Shown here: positions 53,238-63,599 of the stretch, piece by piece
Layout of the letters: every line of letters starts with the position of its first letter
How positions within the stretch are numbered: the stretch's first letter is position 1
DNA from: Cristatella mucedo
Taxonomy: Eukaryota; Bryozoa; Phylactolaemata; Cristatellidae
Assembly (NCBI GenBank): GCA_009760855.2
Contig: WPIO01000024.1
Span: 2,517,001 to 2,581,000, forward strand
DNA: 64,000 nucleotides
Direction: 5' to 3'
Notes under the pieces: model-generated
Told to the model about the DNA's origin: nothing
The model's input: only the letters and a program-made list of their open reading frames with translations
Database searches by the model: none
Program-made: the position numbers and the translations under genes

Positions 53238-53360
53238 TAGTGTGGCCCAGTGGTTAAGGTGTTCACCTCGAACCAAGGTCAAGGTGATTACATTTAGTGA
53301 CCATAGTCGCTGGCTCGAGCCCCGTGGCATATGTGAAGCGCATGAATAGAGATTAAGTTT
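53238..53360 (+). mobile_element. SINE1 copy fused to LINE A
   Basis: A-box-like 'TGGCCCAGTGGTTAAGGTG', an extra segment between the boxes, B-box 'TGGCTCGAGCCCC', and the start of the tail 'GAATAGAGATTAAGTTTT'. The second hairpin half is missing because LINE A sequence begins directly. Confidence 0.82.
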
Positions 53361-54055
53361 TTTCTACATAACATTGCTAAAATTCGGGCTTGTTTAGATG
53401 AAGATACCACATCTAAGTTGGTCCATGCATTTGCGACATCCCGTCCCGACTTCTGTAACTCACTTCTTGCTGGTCTACCGGCCTGTGCAATCAGGCACAT
53501 ACAGTTAATTCTAAACTTTGCAGCTATGGTCATCTGTCGTGAGCGTCGCAGCTACCACATCACACCACTTCTCGCCGACATGCGCTTGCTCTCAATCAAG
53601 CAGCGCATCGACTTCAAGGTTCGGTCGCTCACTTTTAGGTCCCTTCATTCTCTGGCTCCAGCCTACGTATCAGAATCACTTCCCCATCAGGCGAAGACTC
53701 ATACAACCCGATGTTCTGACTCGAAGCGTTTAGCTATACGTCGTACGAGCCTCAAAATTCTCAGGGACCGTACCTTTAGTTTCCACGCTCCAAAATCCTG
53801 GAGCTCACTACCGACGCACGTCTCAACATCCCCTGACACAATGACATTTAAAAGAGCTTACAACTCAGCTGTTTATTACAGAATTTGGTGGGTCTTCGTG
53901 AGACGTCTTTCGTGTGAATGCACCTTTTAACACTATGCCTGCTGCTTCCGGATCCAAACATTTGGTAATACTTTATATGTAGCTTCTGCAAAGTGCTTAG
54001 AGAGAGAGAGATCCAGTTCTCTGACGGGGCTATTCAAATGTATTATTATTATATG
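53361..54055 (+). mobile_element. LINE family A 3' part downstream of SINE1
   Basis: Begins 'CTACATAACATTGCTAAAAT' and reads 'HNIAKIRACLDEDTTSKLV', '[30 protein letters not shown]' (as two segments) and 'SWSSLPTHVSTSPDTMTFKR'. It has its own 3' UTR ending in AGAGAGAGAGAT-modified hairpin and TTATTATTAT. Confidence 0.85.
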
Positions 54056-54344
54056 CTTATCAAAAAGTGCCGAATGCAGCCGCAGCTTTATTCGATTCGC
54101 TTTTAAAGCTTAATGCATAGGCTGTTGGCTGTTCCATCACAAAGTATGCCAATACCAAAGACGTGATAGCCGTGCCAAACTCGGAGCTGCAGATGGCGGC
54201 TAAGGAACTAACAAAAATCTCTATTTTGGCAGCAGGTAAGCAGAGACTATTGCTAGTATAAATAAGCTATTGTTTGCCTTCCCAGAGCTCATTTTAGAGA
54301 CAAATGTAAACGTAGCCCATTGCATAGCGCTTTAAGAGAACTAG

Positions 54345-56685
54345 ACGTAACTTACAAAGCATTGACATGGACAAGTTTTTGAAATCTGTTTGTGATACAG
54401 GCCTTCTTGATCTGCATTCAGACTCGACCGGCAGCGTCGATACCCTCACAGATGCGATGAACATGACACTCAGGAGTGCTCTTGACAAGCATGCTCCCGT
54501 TCGCTCTATCCGTGTTCAAAGTCATTGAGATTGCTTTCAATTTACAAAAAAACTCCTTAAGATGCGCCGTGTTAAGCGCAGGCTGGAACGTCGTTTCAAG
54601 AAATTGGGGTCTGAGGCAGACCTAGTCAATTTTAAAGACTTCCTTCGAGTTTACACCCGAAAGCATAAAAAACCCAGGCTTCTTTTTTCATAGAAAACTG
54701 AATTCCTGCCAGTCGGACACTAAACAGATTTATAAGACAGTAAACCATTTACTGGCCAATGCTGCCAGGTCTGACTCACCAGATATTAAGGGCTCAGCCG
54801 AAAAGTTTTCAGCCTTCTTTACTGAAAAAATTGTGCACATTCGTGCCTCCATTAAGCCCCCTCCGACCAAAGCAATCGCCGTTCCTCAACGTGTGACCTT
54901 TCTTAAAAGGTTCTCTGATGTTTCTGCCTGTGATGTGGCTGCCTTAATAAGGTCTAGCAAAAAGAGCTCGTCTCCTGAAGACCCTATACCTTCATCTCTG
55001 TAGTCTTCACTTGCAGACCAACTTAGCCCTGCCATAACCAAGATTTTTTATGCTTCTTTGGGAAAAGGGGTCGTCCCCAAGTCCTTCAAATCGGCAATCG
55101 TTAGACCTATTCTTAAAAAGCCTGGATTAGACACAGAGGTCCTAGCAAACTATTGTCCAGTTTCCCTTCTTCCGTTCTTATCAAAGATTCTTGAAAAAAT
55201 TGTTGCTAAGCAGCTAGTTGAACATATTGAAAATAATGGAATGTCAGAAACATTTCAATCAGGTTTCAAGAGCCAGCACTCTACTGAAACTGCTCTCCTC
55301 CGTGTTAACAATGACATTCTACGTGGCAACGACGACGGGAATGTCACTGCCCTAGCTCTGCTTGATCTGTCTGCTGCCTTCGACACCATTGATCACGAAG
55401 TTCTGCTTGAACGACTGAGAACAACGATTGGTCTGGCAGACGATGCACTGGCGTGGTTTAAATCATACTTGTCTGATCGTGTTCAATCCGTGTCGTGTGG
55501 GGGTCAGGTCTCAGACATGAGAAGGGTCACCTGTGGAGTCCCTTAATGGTCTGTACTTGGTCCCTTGCTGTTCTCCATTTACACGCAACCTCTGGGAAAA
55601 GTGATTAAGGCCCATGGAATAGGATATCACTTCTATGCTGACGATACTCAGTTGTATTTGTCATTTAAACCGTCGGAATCTGCTGCAGCAACTGAGAAAC
55701 TAAATGCTTGCCTTGCCGATATTCGATCCTGGATGTCGGAAAACTTCCTGAAATTAAATGACGATAAAACCGAACTGCTTCTCATAGGACACCCTAAGCG
55801 TGTGGCTGGATTAAAAGGCTTTGCTGTTCTAATAGGTGATGCTATTGTGCGACCTTCACCACGTGCTCGTAATCTAGGTGTCGTGTTCGACAGCTGCCTC
55901 AATTTCAAAAGCTTCATTCAGAAGACTGCCTCTACAGCTAGCCATCACATCCGATCCCTATCCAAGATTAGAAGCTGTCTCCCACAGTGGCTTGTAAAAA
56001 ATTTAACTAGCTCTTTAGTTCTGTCTCGGCTTGATTATTGTAATTCCCTTTTGACTGGGCTGCCAAAGAAAGCTATTAGGCCACTACAGCGGACTATGAA
56101 TATGGATGCAAGGCTGGTCTTCAAGTCCCAGCGGTTTGAGCACGTGTCACCTTTGCTGGAAGAGCTAGGATGGTTGCCGGTTGAGCAAAAGATACAGAGC
56201 AAAGTTCTTACGCTGACCCACAAGGCCCACCACGGCTTGGCTCCTTCATACCTAGCTGAACTGCTGCATCAGTTTCAGCCTGTTCGCGCCTTCAGGTCCT
56301 GTGTGGACAATAAATTAGCTGTCCCATTCCTCCGCTTAAAGACAGTTGGCGACAGAAGCTTTAGCTCTGCAGGTCCTAGACTGTGGAACTCGCTTCCACA
56401 ATTCTTACGCAACGACATCTACTCTCCAACTGCCGACTATGGCACATCTTTTCAGCGGTCCTGAACTGCTACTTCTATGCTACGCACTACCTCAACTGCT
56501 CTCCTGACTCTGCTATGCTTCCCACTTTCTCTTTGTTGCGTGAGACGAAGTCTGTTGGCTACCGAATGCGTACCGAAAGCCGCTTAGGCTGTGAGTGAGC
56601 TATACAAAACTCTCCTGCGTAACACCCACATGGTCTTTATGATTTTGTGGAGTTACTGACGGAGATACATACATACATAGATACA
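54345..56685 (+). mobile_element. LINE family B, longest copy
   Basis: It starts in the linker before RT ('NMTLRSALDKHAPVRSI', 'MRRVKRRLERRFKKLG', 'EKFSAFFTEKI') with several frameshifts and stops. It then has two nearly contiguous RT frames (55058-55546 and 55565-56464) and a 3' UTR ending 'GGAGATACATACATACATAG'. The endonuclease and any ORF1 are missing. Confidence 0.92.
55058..56464 (+). pseudogene. LINE family B reverse transcriptase, one stop
   Basis: The frame carries 'AIVRPILKKPGLD', 'PVSLLPFLSKILEKIVAKQL', 'FQSGFKSQHSTETAL', 'ALLDLSAAFDTIDHEVLLER' and, after a TAA at 55544-55546, '[15 protein letters not shown]', '[11 protein letters not shown]', '[11 protein letters not shown]', '[14 protein letters not shown]' and '[10 protein letters not shown]'. 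The stop replaces the Q of the PQG motif (CAA to TAA, with the following G lost to W). Otherwise the frame is open through the C-terminus. This belongs to the CR1/L2 group by its motifs. Confidence 0.9.
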
Positions 56686-56687
56686 GA

Positions 56688-56815
56688 TGAATATCCAGGC
56701 GCTTCACGTACGCCACAGGGCTCGAGCCCACTATCTCGGCCTAATGTAGTAACCTTGGCCTCGGCCATCAAAGTCGAACACCTTAATCACTAGACTAAAT
56801 CAGCTTGGCGGGATT
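56688..56815 (-). mobile_element. SINE1 copy
   Basis: The reverse complement has 'TTTAGTCTAGTGATTAAGG', a lengthened inter-box segment and B-box 'GGGCTCGAGCCC'. Its tail end meets the LINE B tail at 56685. Confidence 0.8.
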
Positions 56816-56924
56816 AAGTCGCTTCTTCTTCGCTGGAACAATTTATATAAAGAGGAGCACAAATCATGGCTGCTACCTTGAATAAATCAGCAAGCGATGT
56901 CATTGTGGTTTGACTCAAGGTTAG

Positions 56925-57425
56925 GTTCAAGGTTTTGTCGCTCACTTTTAGGTCCCTTCATTTTTTGGCTCCAGCCTGCCTATCATATCTACTCCCCCAC
57001 AGACCGAGCATCGTACCACCCGCTTTTTGAAAACCAACTGTTTATCTATACCTTGTACAAAACTCAAATCCTTTGGAGACTTGCTTTTAGTTCGTATGCT
57101 CCCAAAGTCTGGAACTCACTCCCAACGTCCGTCACAACATTTCCTGACTTGACCACATTTAAAAAGAAATTAAAAAACGCACACATTTATGACAGCATTT
57201 AGTGAGTCCCTGGGATTTTTCCTTTATGTGCCTATGCGTGCTGACACTGTTGCATGCTGCCACTAACCACACTTGCATGATGACCCTGTGCATGTCACCC
57301 ATAATCATGTTATTCACTGTGTTTGTCCATAAAGCATGATTTTACTCACCATTCAATTGCATTTCTCTTTGCAGCAGATGTAATGCGCCTAGAAAGAGAT
57401 TGAGTTCTCTGAGGGCTCTTCTGCA
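56925..57425 (+). mobile_element. LINE family A 3' end
   Basis: From '[20 protein letters not shown]' through '[19 protein letters not shown]', the 3' UTR and most of the hairpin. The tail is missing; the hairpin ends 'GAGGGCTCTTCTG'. Confidence 0.85.
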
Positions 57426-57840
57426 GCTATATAAATGAGGCTGTTTGATCAGCTAACCTTACATTTCGATTTCAATTTTATGGTCGGTAGCATGGCAGGC
57501 TGCTGGCCGAACACCGATGGACTCAGAGGCTCTGTTGGGCAGACTGATACTCGCCGTCAGCTTCTTCAAGGAGGGAAGGCCGTGGGTTGGCAACTGCTGC
57601 TTATTCGGATAGAACAGAATTTGGCTGGAGTACTATGGTGAGGCCTCCTCAGCGGCCGAGATCTCGCGATCTCACGGCCGTTAATACAAGGCGCATGACT
57701 TCCCATCTGACAGCCTCTCTAGCTCAAATGCGCAAGATAGTGCCAGTCTAGACAATAATGCAGATAATCTTTTTGTTTAAACCCTTAAAATCTATTCGTG
57801 TTAAAATTGCCCTTATATTTTGACTACCTAGCCGAAATAG
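57426..57840. other. No gene seen
   Basis: Unassigned intergenic DNA. The 68-residue frame at 57435-57641 has no recognisable feature. Confidence 0.35.
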
Positions 57841-57844
57841 GATA

Positions 57845-58190
57845 ATGACAATAATAACAATGATAATACATTTGTATTGCGCCATAAGAGCAATGAATCT
57901 CTCTCTACGAACTTTGCAGATGCTGCGTATAAAGCATCACCAAATGTTTAGTGGTAATATCCGCAAGCAGCAGGCATAGCGTAAAAAGGTAAATTCACAC
58001 GAAAGATGACTCACAAAGACCCACCAAATGCTGAAATAAATAGGTGCGTTTTAAGCTTCTTTTAAAATGTCGTCATGTTAGGAGACGCTGTGACGTGCGT
58101 CGGTAGTGAGTTTTAGGCTTTGGAGCGTAGGAACTAAAGGCTCAGTCCCCAATGGTTTTGAGGTTCGTACAGTACAAGATTAATAAGGTC
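57845..58190 (-). mobile_element. LINE family A 3' end, diverged
   Basis: ATAATGACAATAATAACAAT tail read backwards, altered hairpin ('GCGCCATAAGAGCAATGAAT') and the reversed 3' UTR and RT end. Confidence 0.7.
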
Positions 58191-58304
58191 ATGCTACTTA
58201 TTTACCAGTGGAAGATAATTTGTAAATACTCGGGAATTTACTGTTGAGCTAAAAGAAATTGAAGAAGGAAGAAATATAATTAAGCGAATGAATTCAGTGC
58301 CTCA

Positions 58305-58660
58305 CAATTCGCGATTCCTCGTGCCCTCAGGTCCTCTAAGGGTAATAGCTTAGCTTCGCTTCTCAAATCCTACGCTTGAAGACAGTTAGCGACAGAATCT
58401 TTTGCTGTGCAGGTTCTAAGCTGCGAGACTCACTTCCGCAATTCTTACGTAACGACAGGAATACGCCTGCTGTCGAGTGTACCACATCTTTTCTATTTAT
58501 TCTGAGTTGCTACGTCCGTGCCACTCACTTCCTCTAGCGCTCTCCTGACTCAGCTATACTTCTAACTTTCTCTTTGATGCGTAGGATAAAGTTGAAGTTG
58601 GCTAGTTATGCGTACTAAAAGCAGTATTGGCTTTGAGCAGGCTAGAGACAAAAATCTACT
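58305..58660 (+). mobile_element. LINE family B 3' fragment
   Basis: Phrases corresponding to 'RALRSSKGNSLASLLK', '[29 protein letters not shown]' (diverged, in pieces) and the family B 3' UTR. Confidence 0.75.
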
Positions 58661-58777
58661 GCGTGTCTCGGCCGGTCTTCTAAAGTGTTTCTTCTCACTG
58701 CACCACACTTAACTGCCACAATATAGATGCTTGCAGTAGCATTAGACAGTCAGAGCAGCTTACAGACACCAGTGATG

Positions 58778-59035
58778 GCGAGTCTCATCATAATAATAAA
58801 ATAATAATAACACACTTGATAAAGAGCCCTCAGAGAACTAAATCTCTCTTTAGCAGCTTTACATCTCTGCAAAGGAAACGCGATCGAATGGTTAGTGGTA
58901 TAATGTTCGATAGACAGCAAGAATAACATGGTTAGGGGTGACATGCACAGTCAGTATGCAAGTGTGATCAGTGGCAGCACGCGAAAGCTCATAAAGAACA
59001 AATCAATGGGACCCACTAAATCCTCTCATAAATAG
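58778..59035 (-). mobile_element. LINE family A 3' end
   Basis: Reversed ATT tail, hairpin complement 'GAGCCCTCAGAGAACTAAAT' and 3' UTR to 'GGGACCCACTAAATCCTCTC'. It is followed at once by another reversed LINE A tail at 59038. Confidence 0.85.
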
Positions 59036-59037
59036 GT

Positions 59038-60555
59038 AATAATAATAATAATATTGCACTTGATAAAGCGCCCTCAGAGAACTTAATCTCTTTCTAGGCG
59101 CTTTACATTTGCTGCAAAGTGATACGCAATAGAATAGTAAGTAAAATCATGCTTGAAAAACAAACAAAATGAATAACATGGTTAGGGGTTACATGCACTG
59201 GGTCAGCATGCAAATGTGGTTAGTGGCAGCATGAACAGTGTCAGCACGCATAAGCACATCGAGGACGAATCACAAGGACCCACTAAATGCTGTCCTAAAT
59301 AGGTATGTTTTTAAGTTTCTTTTAAATGTGGTCAGGTCAGGGGATGTTCTGATGCAGGGCGGGAGGGAGTTCCAGGCTGTGGGAGCATACGAGCTAAATG
59401 CACGGTCTCCAAAGGATTTAAGGTTTGTACGAGGTATTTCTAGACTGTTGGATTCCGAAAAGCGAGTGGTACGATGCTTTGCCTGATGGGGTAGTATATC
59501 TGAAAGATAGGCTGGAGCCATAGAATGAAGAGACCTAAAAGTGAGCGACAAAACCTTGAAGTCAATCCGTTGCTTGACTGGTAACCAGTGCAGGTCGGCG
59601 AGAAGTGGAGTAATGTGGCAACTGCGACGCTCACGACAGACAAGCCTAGCTGCAGAGTTTTGCACCAGCTGCAATCGCCTGATCGCACATGCTGGTAGGC
59701 CAGTAAGCAGTGAGTTGCAGAAGTCGAGACGAGATGTCACGAATGCATGGACCAACTTGGACGTGGTATCCTTATCTAAACAAGCCCTAATTTTAGCAAT
59801 GTTATGAAGCTGAAAATAGGCTGATTTGACTGTGGAGCTGATGTGGTCGTCTAACGAGAGGTCGCTTTGGAATATGACACCTAGATTTCGAGCTGATGCA
59901 ACTGGAGATATGCTGGCAGAGCCAATTTTGAAAGTCAGCCTTTCCAATTTCTGAATAACACTAGGTTTGCCCATAACTAGTAAGTTAGTTTTATCATCGT
60001 TTAGTTTTAGAAAATTTGCTGCCATCCATGATCGGATGTCATCAATGCATGCAGCAAGTGAGTTTAGAGAATTTGAGGTGCTCGAAGGCTGGGAGGGATC
60101 AAAGCAAAGGTACAACTGAGTGTCATCCGCATAGAAGTGAAAGCCTAGATTGTGCTTGGCAATCACATCAGCGAGAGGGAGAGTATAAACGGTGAAAAGG
60201 ACCGGACCTAGCACAGAGCCCTGAGGTACTCCATATTTTAGAGGTACTTCAGATGATCTTTGTCCATTCACGTCAACACTCTGGAGTCTCCCACTGAGAT
60301 AGGACCTGAACCACTGCAGAGCAGTGCCAGTGATGCCCAGGCGAGATGAGAGGCGCTCTAGAAGTACTTTGTGATCGATGGTATCAAAAGCTGCCGAAAG
60401 ATCGAGCAAAACAAGAAGAGACACTCTACCCATGTCTGCATTCCTAAGTAGGTCGTTGTATACCCGAAGCAATGCTGACTCTGTGGAGTGATTAGCTCTA
60501 AAGCCAGACTGGAACTTACTAGCAAGGTGTGAGGTTTCGATATACGAGTCCAGCT
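59038..60555 (-). mobile_element. LINE family A, best preserved copy
   Basis: 5'-truncated near 60555, just upstream of 'SKFQSGF.ANHSTESAL', with the RT frame open from there to its stop, a 3' UTR, a perfect hairpin and an AATAATAATAATATT tail (reversed). It is the youngest-looking copy and the best reference for the family in this window. Confidence 0.93.
59270..60472 (-). CDS. LINE family A reverse transcriptase, C-terminal 400 residues
   Basis: The frame is open without a stop. It has 'LLDLSAAFDTIDHKVLLERL' (first catalytic Asp), 'KYGVPQGSVLGPVLF', '[12 protein letters not shown]' with the YADD box at residues 114-117, '[15 protein letters not shown]', '[20 protein letters not shown]' and '[18 protein letters not shown]'. 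This is a partial protein: the endonuclease and the N-terminus of RT are absent, so it cannot be an autonomous element. The Met is internal, and the frame continues upstream to the truncation point. CR1/L2 group by motif pattern. Confidence 0.9.
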   Translation of the reverse strand: MLRVYNDLLRNADMGRVSLLVLLDLSAAFDTIDHKVLLERLSSRLGITGTALQWFRSYLSGRLQSVDVNGQRSSEVPLKYGVPQGSVLGPVLFTVYTLPLADVIAKHNLGFHFYADDTQLYLCFDPSQPSSTSNSLNSLAACIDDIRSWMAANFLKLNDDKTNLLVMGKPSVIQKLERLTFKIGSASISPVASARNLGVIFQSDLSLDDHISSTVKSAYFQLHNIAKIRACLDKDTTSKLVHAFVTSRLDFCNSLLTGLPACAIRRLQLVQNSAARLVCRERRSCHITPLLADLHWLPVKQRIDFKVLSLTFRSLHSMAPAYLSDILPHQAKHRTTRFSESNSLEIPRTNLKSFGDRAFSSYAPTAWNSLPPCIRTSPDLTTFKRNLKTYLFRTAFSGSL

Positions 60556-61865
60556 GGTCTGCCGCGACCCGTTCGGGATTTCACGGAGCTGACATGCTCA
60601 GATGACCTCGAAGGAGTGATACCATCGAGTTTTTTCCGCAGTTTTCTTTTCCTTTTTTATTTCCTTCTTAAAATTTAATACATGGGGCTTCTAACCTTAG
60701 ACCAAATTGGTCAGGTGATCAAGTTGCCTCGTAACTGATCCTACTAGGCCACCTGTATTTTTCCTTATCTGAGGTAACACCACTGATTAAAGGTTCTCTA
60801 TAGCCGACGGAGCAATGACTGCGTACCGGACAGGGGTTATTTTTGTATCCACTGTTTGGACCTTTAATTTGGAGGGATTCAACTGTGCTCTGACGCTCCG
60901 ACAGCAAGCAAGCGACGGAATGGAAACGCCGAATGTCCAAGAACAGCTGTGTATTTGGGCTAAGCACAATAGCTCACGACCGCTCTTTTCTGCGCCTCCG
61001 CATTCGCACTGCCGCTTCTCTGCAGGCCGCACGTACCTCAATCAAAGTATAAAGTCTGATTAAACCATAAGCCGTCGATAGAAAAAAACACATGAAACCA
61101 CAAACCGTGGCAGCGCCATACGACTACATGAGCGCGAAATCAGGACAGCAGAAATGCACGCATAACTTTTAACTTTAAACCTACGGTCTGGACCTAGATT
61201 GACTTTGACCTTGACTCTAGATCTAGGTTCTTGACCTACGGTATTTTCAAGCCAGTAGTCTACACCAAGTTTGAGAGTTCGACTCTAGACTCTGAGGTAG
61301 TCAATTAAGCTCAAAAAATAAAAAATGACAGACAGAGGGTAATCATTTGGGGCTCGGATGCAGCGGATCAATCTTGCAAAGTCACACTATTATTATTTAC
61401 GCTTGGGCAGCGTGCGGAAATTAAGTGTGGTATGCAAGGCATGACTAACATCAGCGCTTGGTGACAAGGAGTGTTTTTCAAGCGGTTACTACGATTACGA
61501 TTGCTAGTTATCAGAATTTCTCAAATCTCAACTATGTTAATACGGGTTTAGTTACAAAGATGGATAGCGGCATGAAGAAAGTGATGTGATCTCACTAATT
61601 AACCCGGGCTGAAATATACGAATACACTAAATTTACATAGGAGAGAGCACCCCAGGAACTCAAGAGCATGTTCTGTCAGCTGGGTGCCACCACGCTTTTT
61701 GACAAACATTAAGCCGAACGATCATCAACGGCAGTCTGCTAGCCAGTTAGCTCCAGGCTTTAGGAGCATGGGAACTATTGTCGCGAGCATTGCAAAGCAA
61801 GATAACCGACCAGGTCCACTTTTTTTTATCGTCCCTCTGACTGCATCTCACAATCTGCCAGTTTC
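60556..61865. other. No gene seen
   Basis: Intergenic DNA. Overlapping frames at 60719-61063 on both strands lack domains. A locally repetitive phrase built of GACCT/CTAGA words lies at 61185-61300. Confidence 0.4.
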
Positions 61866-61924
61866 TCCGCACTCAAGTTTAATGCAGTGGACGCCAACAC
61901 CAACACATGCCGCGTGCTTCCTTT

Positions 61925-62005
61925 TCCAGTAAATGTAAAGTGCCTAGAGAGAGATTGAGTTCTCGGAGAGCACTATAAAAATGTATCACTGTTACTACTA
62001 TTACA
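61925..62005 (+). mobile_element. LINE family A hairpin end
   Basis: 'AAGTGCCTAGAGAGAGATTG' and 'TCTCGGAGAGCACT' preserve the hairpin with a TATCACTGTTACTACTATTA tail. Confidence 0.75.
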
Positions 62006-62720
62006 GAAACTAAAGGCGCGGTCTCTAAAGATTTGAGGTGGTTCCGAGGCACAGCTAAACGATTAGAGTAACGAAAGTGGGTGGCACGATGCCTAGCCTT
62101 GCTAGGGAGTAGTCCTGAAAGGTAGACTGCAGCCAGCAAATATAGATACCTAAAAGTGACCGACAATACCTTTAAGTCAATACCCTGCTAAATTGGGGCT
62201 TGTGCAGGTCGGCAATCCGTTGCACAATGTGGCAACTGCGCAGCTAGTGACGGACAAGCCTAGCTGCAGAGTTATTCACCAAGTGTAGGTGACTCATTAC
62301 AAGTTTTTGGTCGAAAGACCCGCAATTAGTGGGTTATAGAAGTCAAGATGGGACGTTACAAATGCGTCGACCAATTTGTGTGACATCTCTTTCTAAGCAG
62401 GAGCCCACAATGTCTGCAACGTTACATAGCCTAAATTAGGCATACTTGACTGGTGAGCTGATGTAAGTGTCTAGAGAAAGTCACTTTGGAATGGGAGACA
62501 TCGATTTCATGCAGACGCTACTGGAGATTTGCCGGTCAAGCCCATTTTGAGGGTTAGGTTTTCAATTAATGAGCAGCACTTAGTTAGCCCGTAACGATTA
62601 AGCTGGTTTTGTCGTAATTTAGTTTAAGAAAGTTTGCTGCTATCCAAATTTCTATGTAAACAATACATGCAGTGACGAAGTTTAGGGAGTTAAACTTGCT
62701 GAAATACGGGAAGGGATCAA
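62006..62720 (-). mobile_element. LINE family A copy, diverged
   Basis: Read on the minus strand: 'VTDHFRYLYLLAAVYLSGLLPSKARHRATHF'-type segment (in pieces), 'LDFYNPLIAGLS' and earlier RT traces. It starts head to head with the plus-strand tail at 61925-62005, and its own 3' tail is missing. Confidence 0.7.
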
Positions 62721-62804
62721 AGAAAAGCCAAGATCCCCACGCAAGAAGAGATGTTTCAGGCACGATGCCTGCTAACGGAATAAATTATTTTCTTAAACAC
62801 TCAG

Positions 62805-63065
62805 ATTGCGCCTGACTGCAAAGGGTCTGCGGAAGCTATGCGCAATTCTCGGCATTTATATCACCATCGACACGAAATGTTACGAACGTGTGAAGCGGCA
62901 CCGAGGCTGTCCTTGGCTAAAAAGACACAGTTAAGGGTTGGTATACCTCGCAGTCACGTGATGGATAGTGATAGAATTAACACTTTGAAGAACCGCAAAT
63001 TTGACGCAAAATATACGCATGACTTTGTGGAGTCGTTAGCGCAATACGACAGAAAATCCAAGTAG
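62805..63065 (+). CDS. Terminal coding exon of an unrecognised gene
   Basis: Acceptor TTTTCTTAAACACTCAG precedes 62805, and an open frame of 86 codons runs to TAG at 63063. It reads 'IAPDCKGSAEAMRNSRHLYH', later 'AAPRLSLAKKTQLRVGIPRS' and 'NRKFDAKYTHDFVESLAQYD', and ends 'RKSK'. Composition is basic, soluble and protein-like, unlike the noise frames around it. An internal ATG at 62838 could start a 75-residue form. I do not recognise the family. Upstream exons would lie beyond the LINE debris to the left. Confidence 0.55.
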   Translation: MAPDCKGSAEAMRNSRHLYHHRHEMLRTCEAAPRLSLAKKTQLRVGIPRSHVMDSDRINTLKNRKFDAKYTHDFVESLAQYDRKSK

Positions 63066-63318
63066 CTCTTAGCTAATTCAAAAGTCCACTCACAATCATT
63101 TAAAAATTTTGCCCTCTTCAAACTCCGTGGTAAAATAGGATACTCGGTTTAGGAACCACGGCTGCGAGTGCCACCACTCTAGCAGATGGTCTGCTATAAT
63201 CAAACTGATTATAACTTTATTGGCGTTAAATGAAGATCTAAGCTCAAGCTTGCGTTTCGCATGGTTCCTAAAAAAACAAAACCAAGGAGCAATTAGTAAA
63301 AGTAATGACAGGCGTGAC

Positions 63319-63567
63319 TCACATCCGATTCGTACCGTCTTTCTGTGGCACACCGGATAGCAGCCTGTGCTGCAACATTAAAGCACGGAGTGTAAAATCG
63401 GCCGGAAGCCTCAACTATGTAGGAAGGCAAACCAACGGTGCAGATAGGAAAAGATAGATTTTTATAAAGTGAGATAAGCCCATGAGTCAGATACACATTT
63501 CGCTGTTCAACAACAGCAACCCTTTGAATATTTAAGAAATTCATGATGGCTCTAAACTCTTGTAAGT
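63319..63567 (-). CDS. Internal coding exon of an unrecognised gene
   Basis: The minus-strand frame is open from an acceptor-like TTTTCTATGTCTGCGGATATGGGCAG (split here as TTTTCTATGTCTG and GGGCAG) near 63567 to a donor GAT|GTGAGT near 63319. It reads 'NLQEFRAIMNFLNIQRVAVV', 'EQRNVYLTHGLISLYKNLSF', then 'SYIVEASGRFYTPCFNVAAQ' and 'AAIRCATERRYESD'. It looks like a folded alpha/beta domain. I do not recognise it. It is convergent with the exon at 62805-63065. Confidence 0.5.
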
Positions 63568-63599
63568 TCTGCTGCCCATATCCGCAGACATAGAAAACA

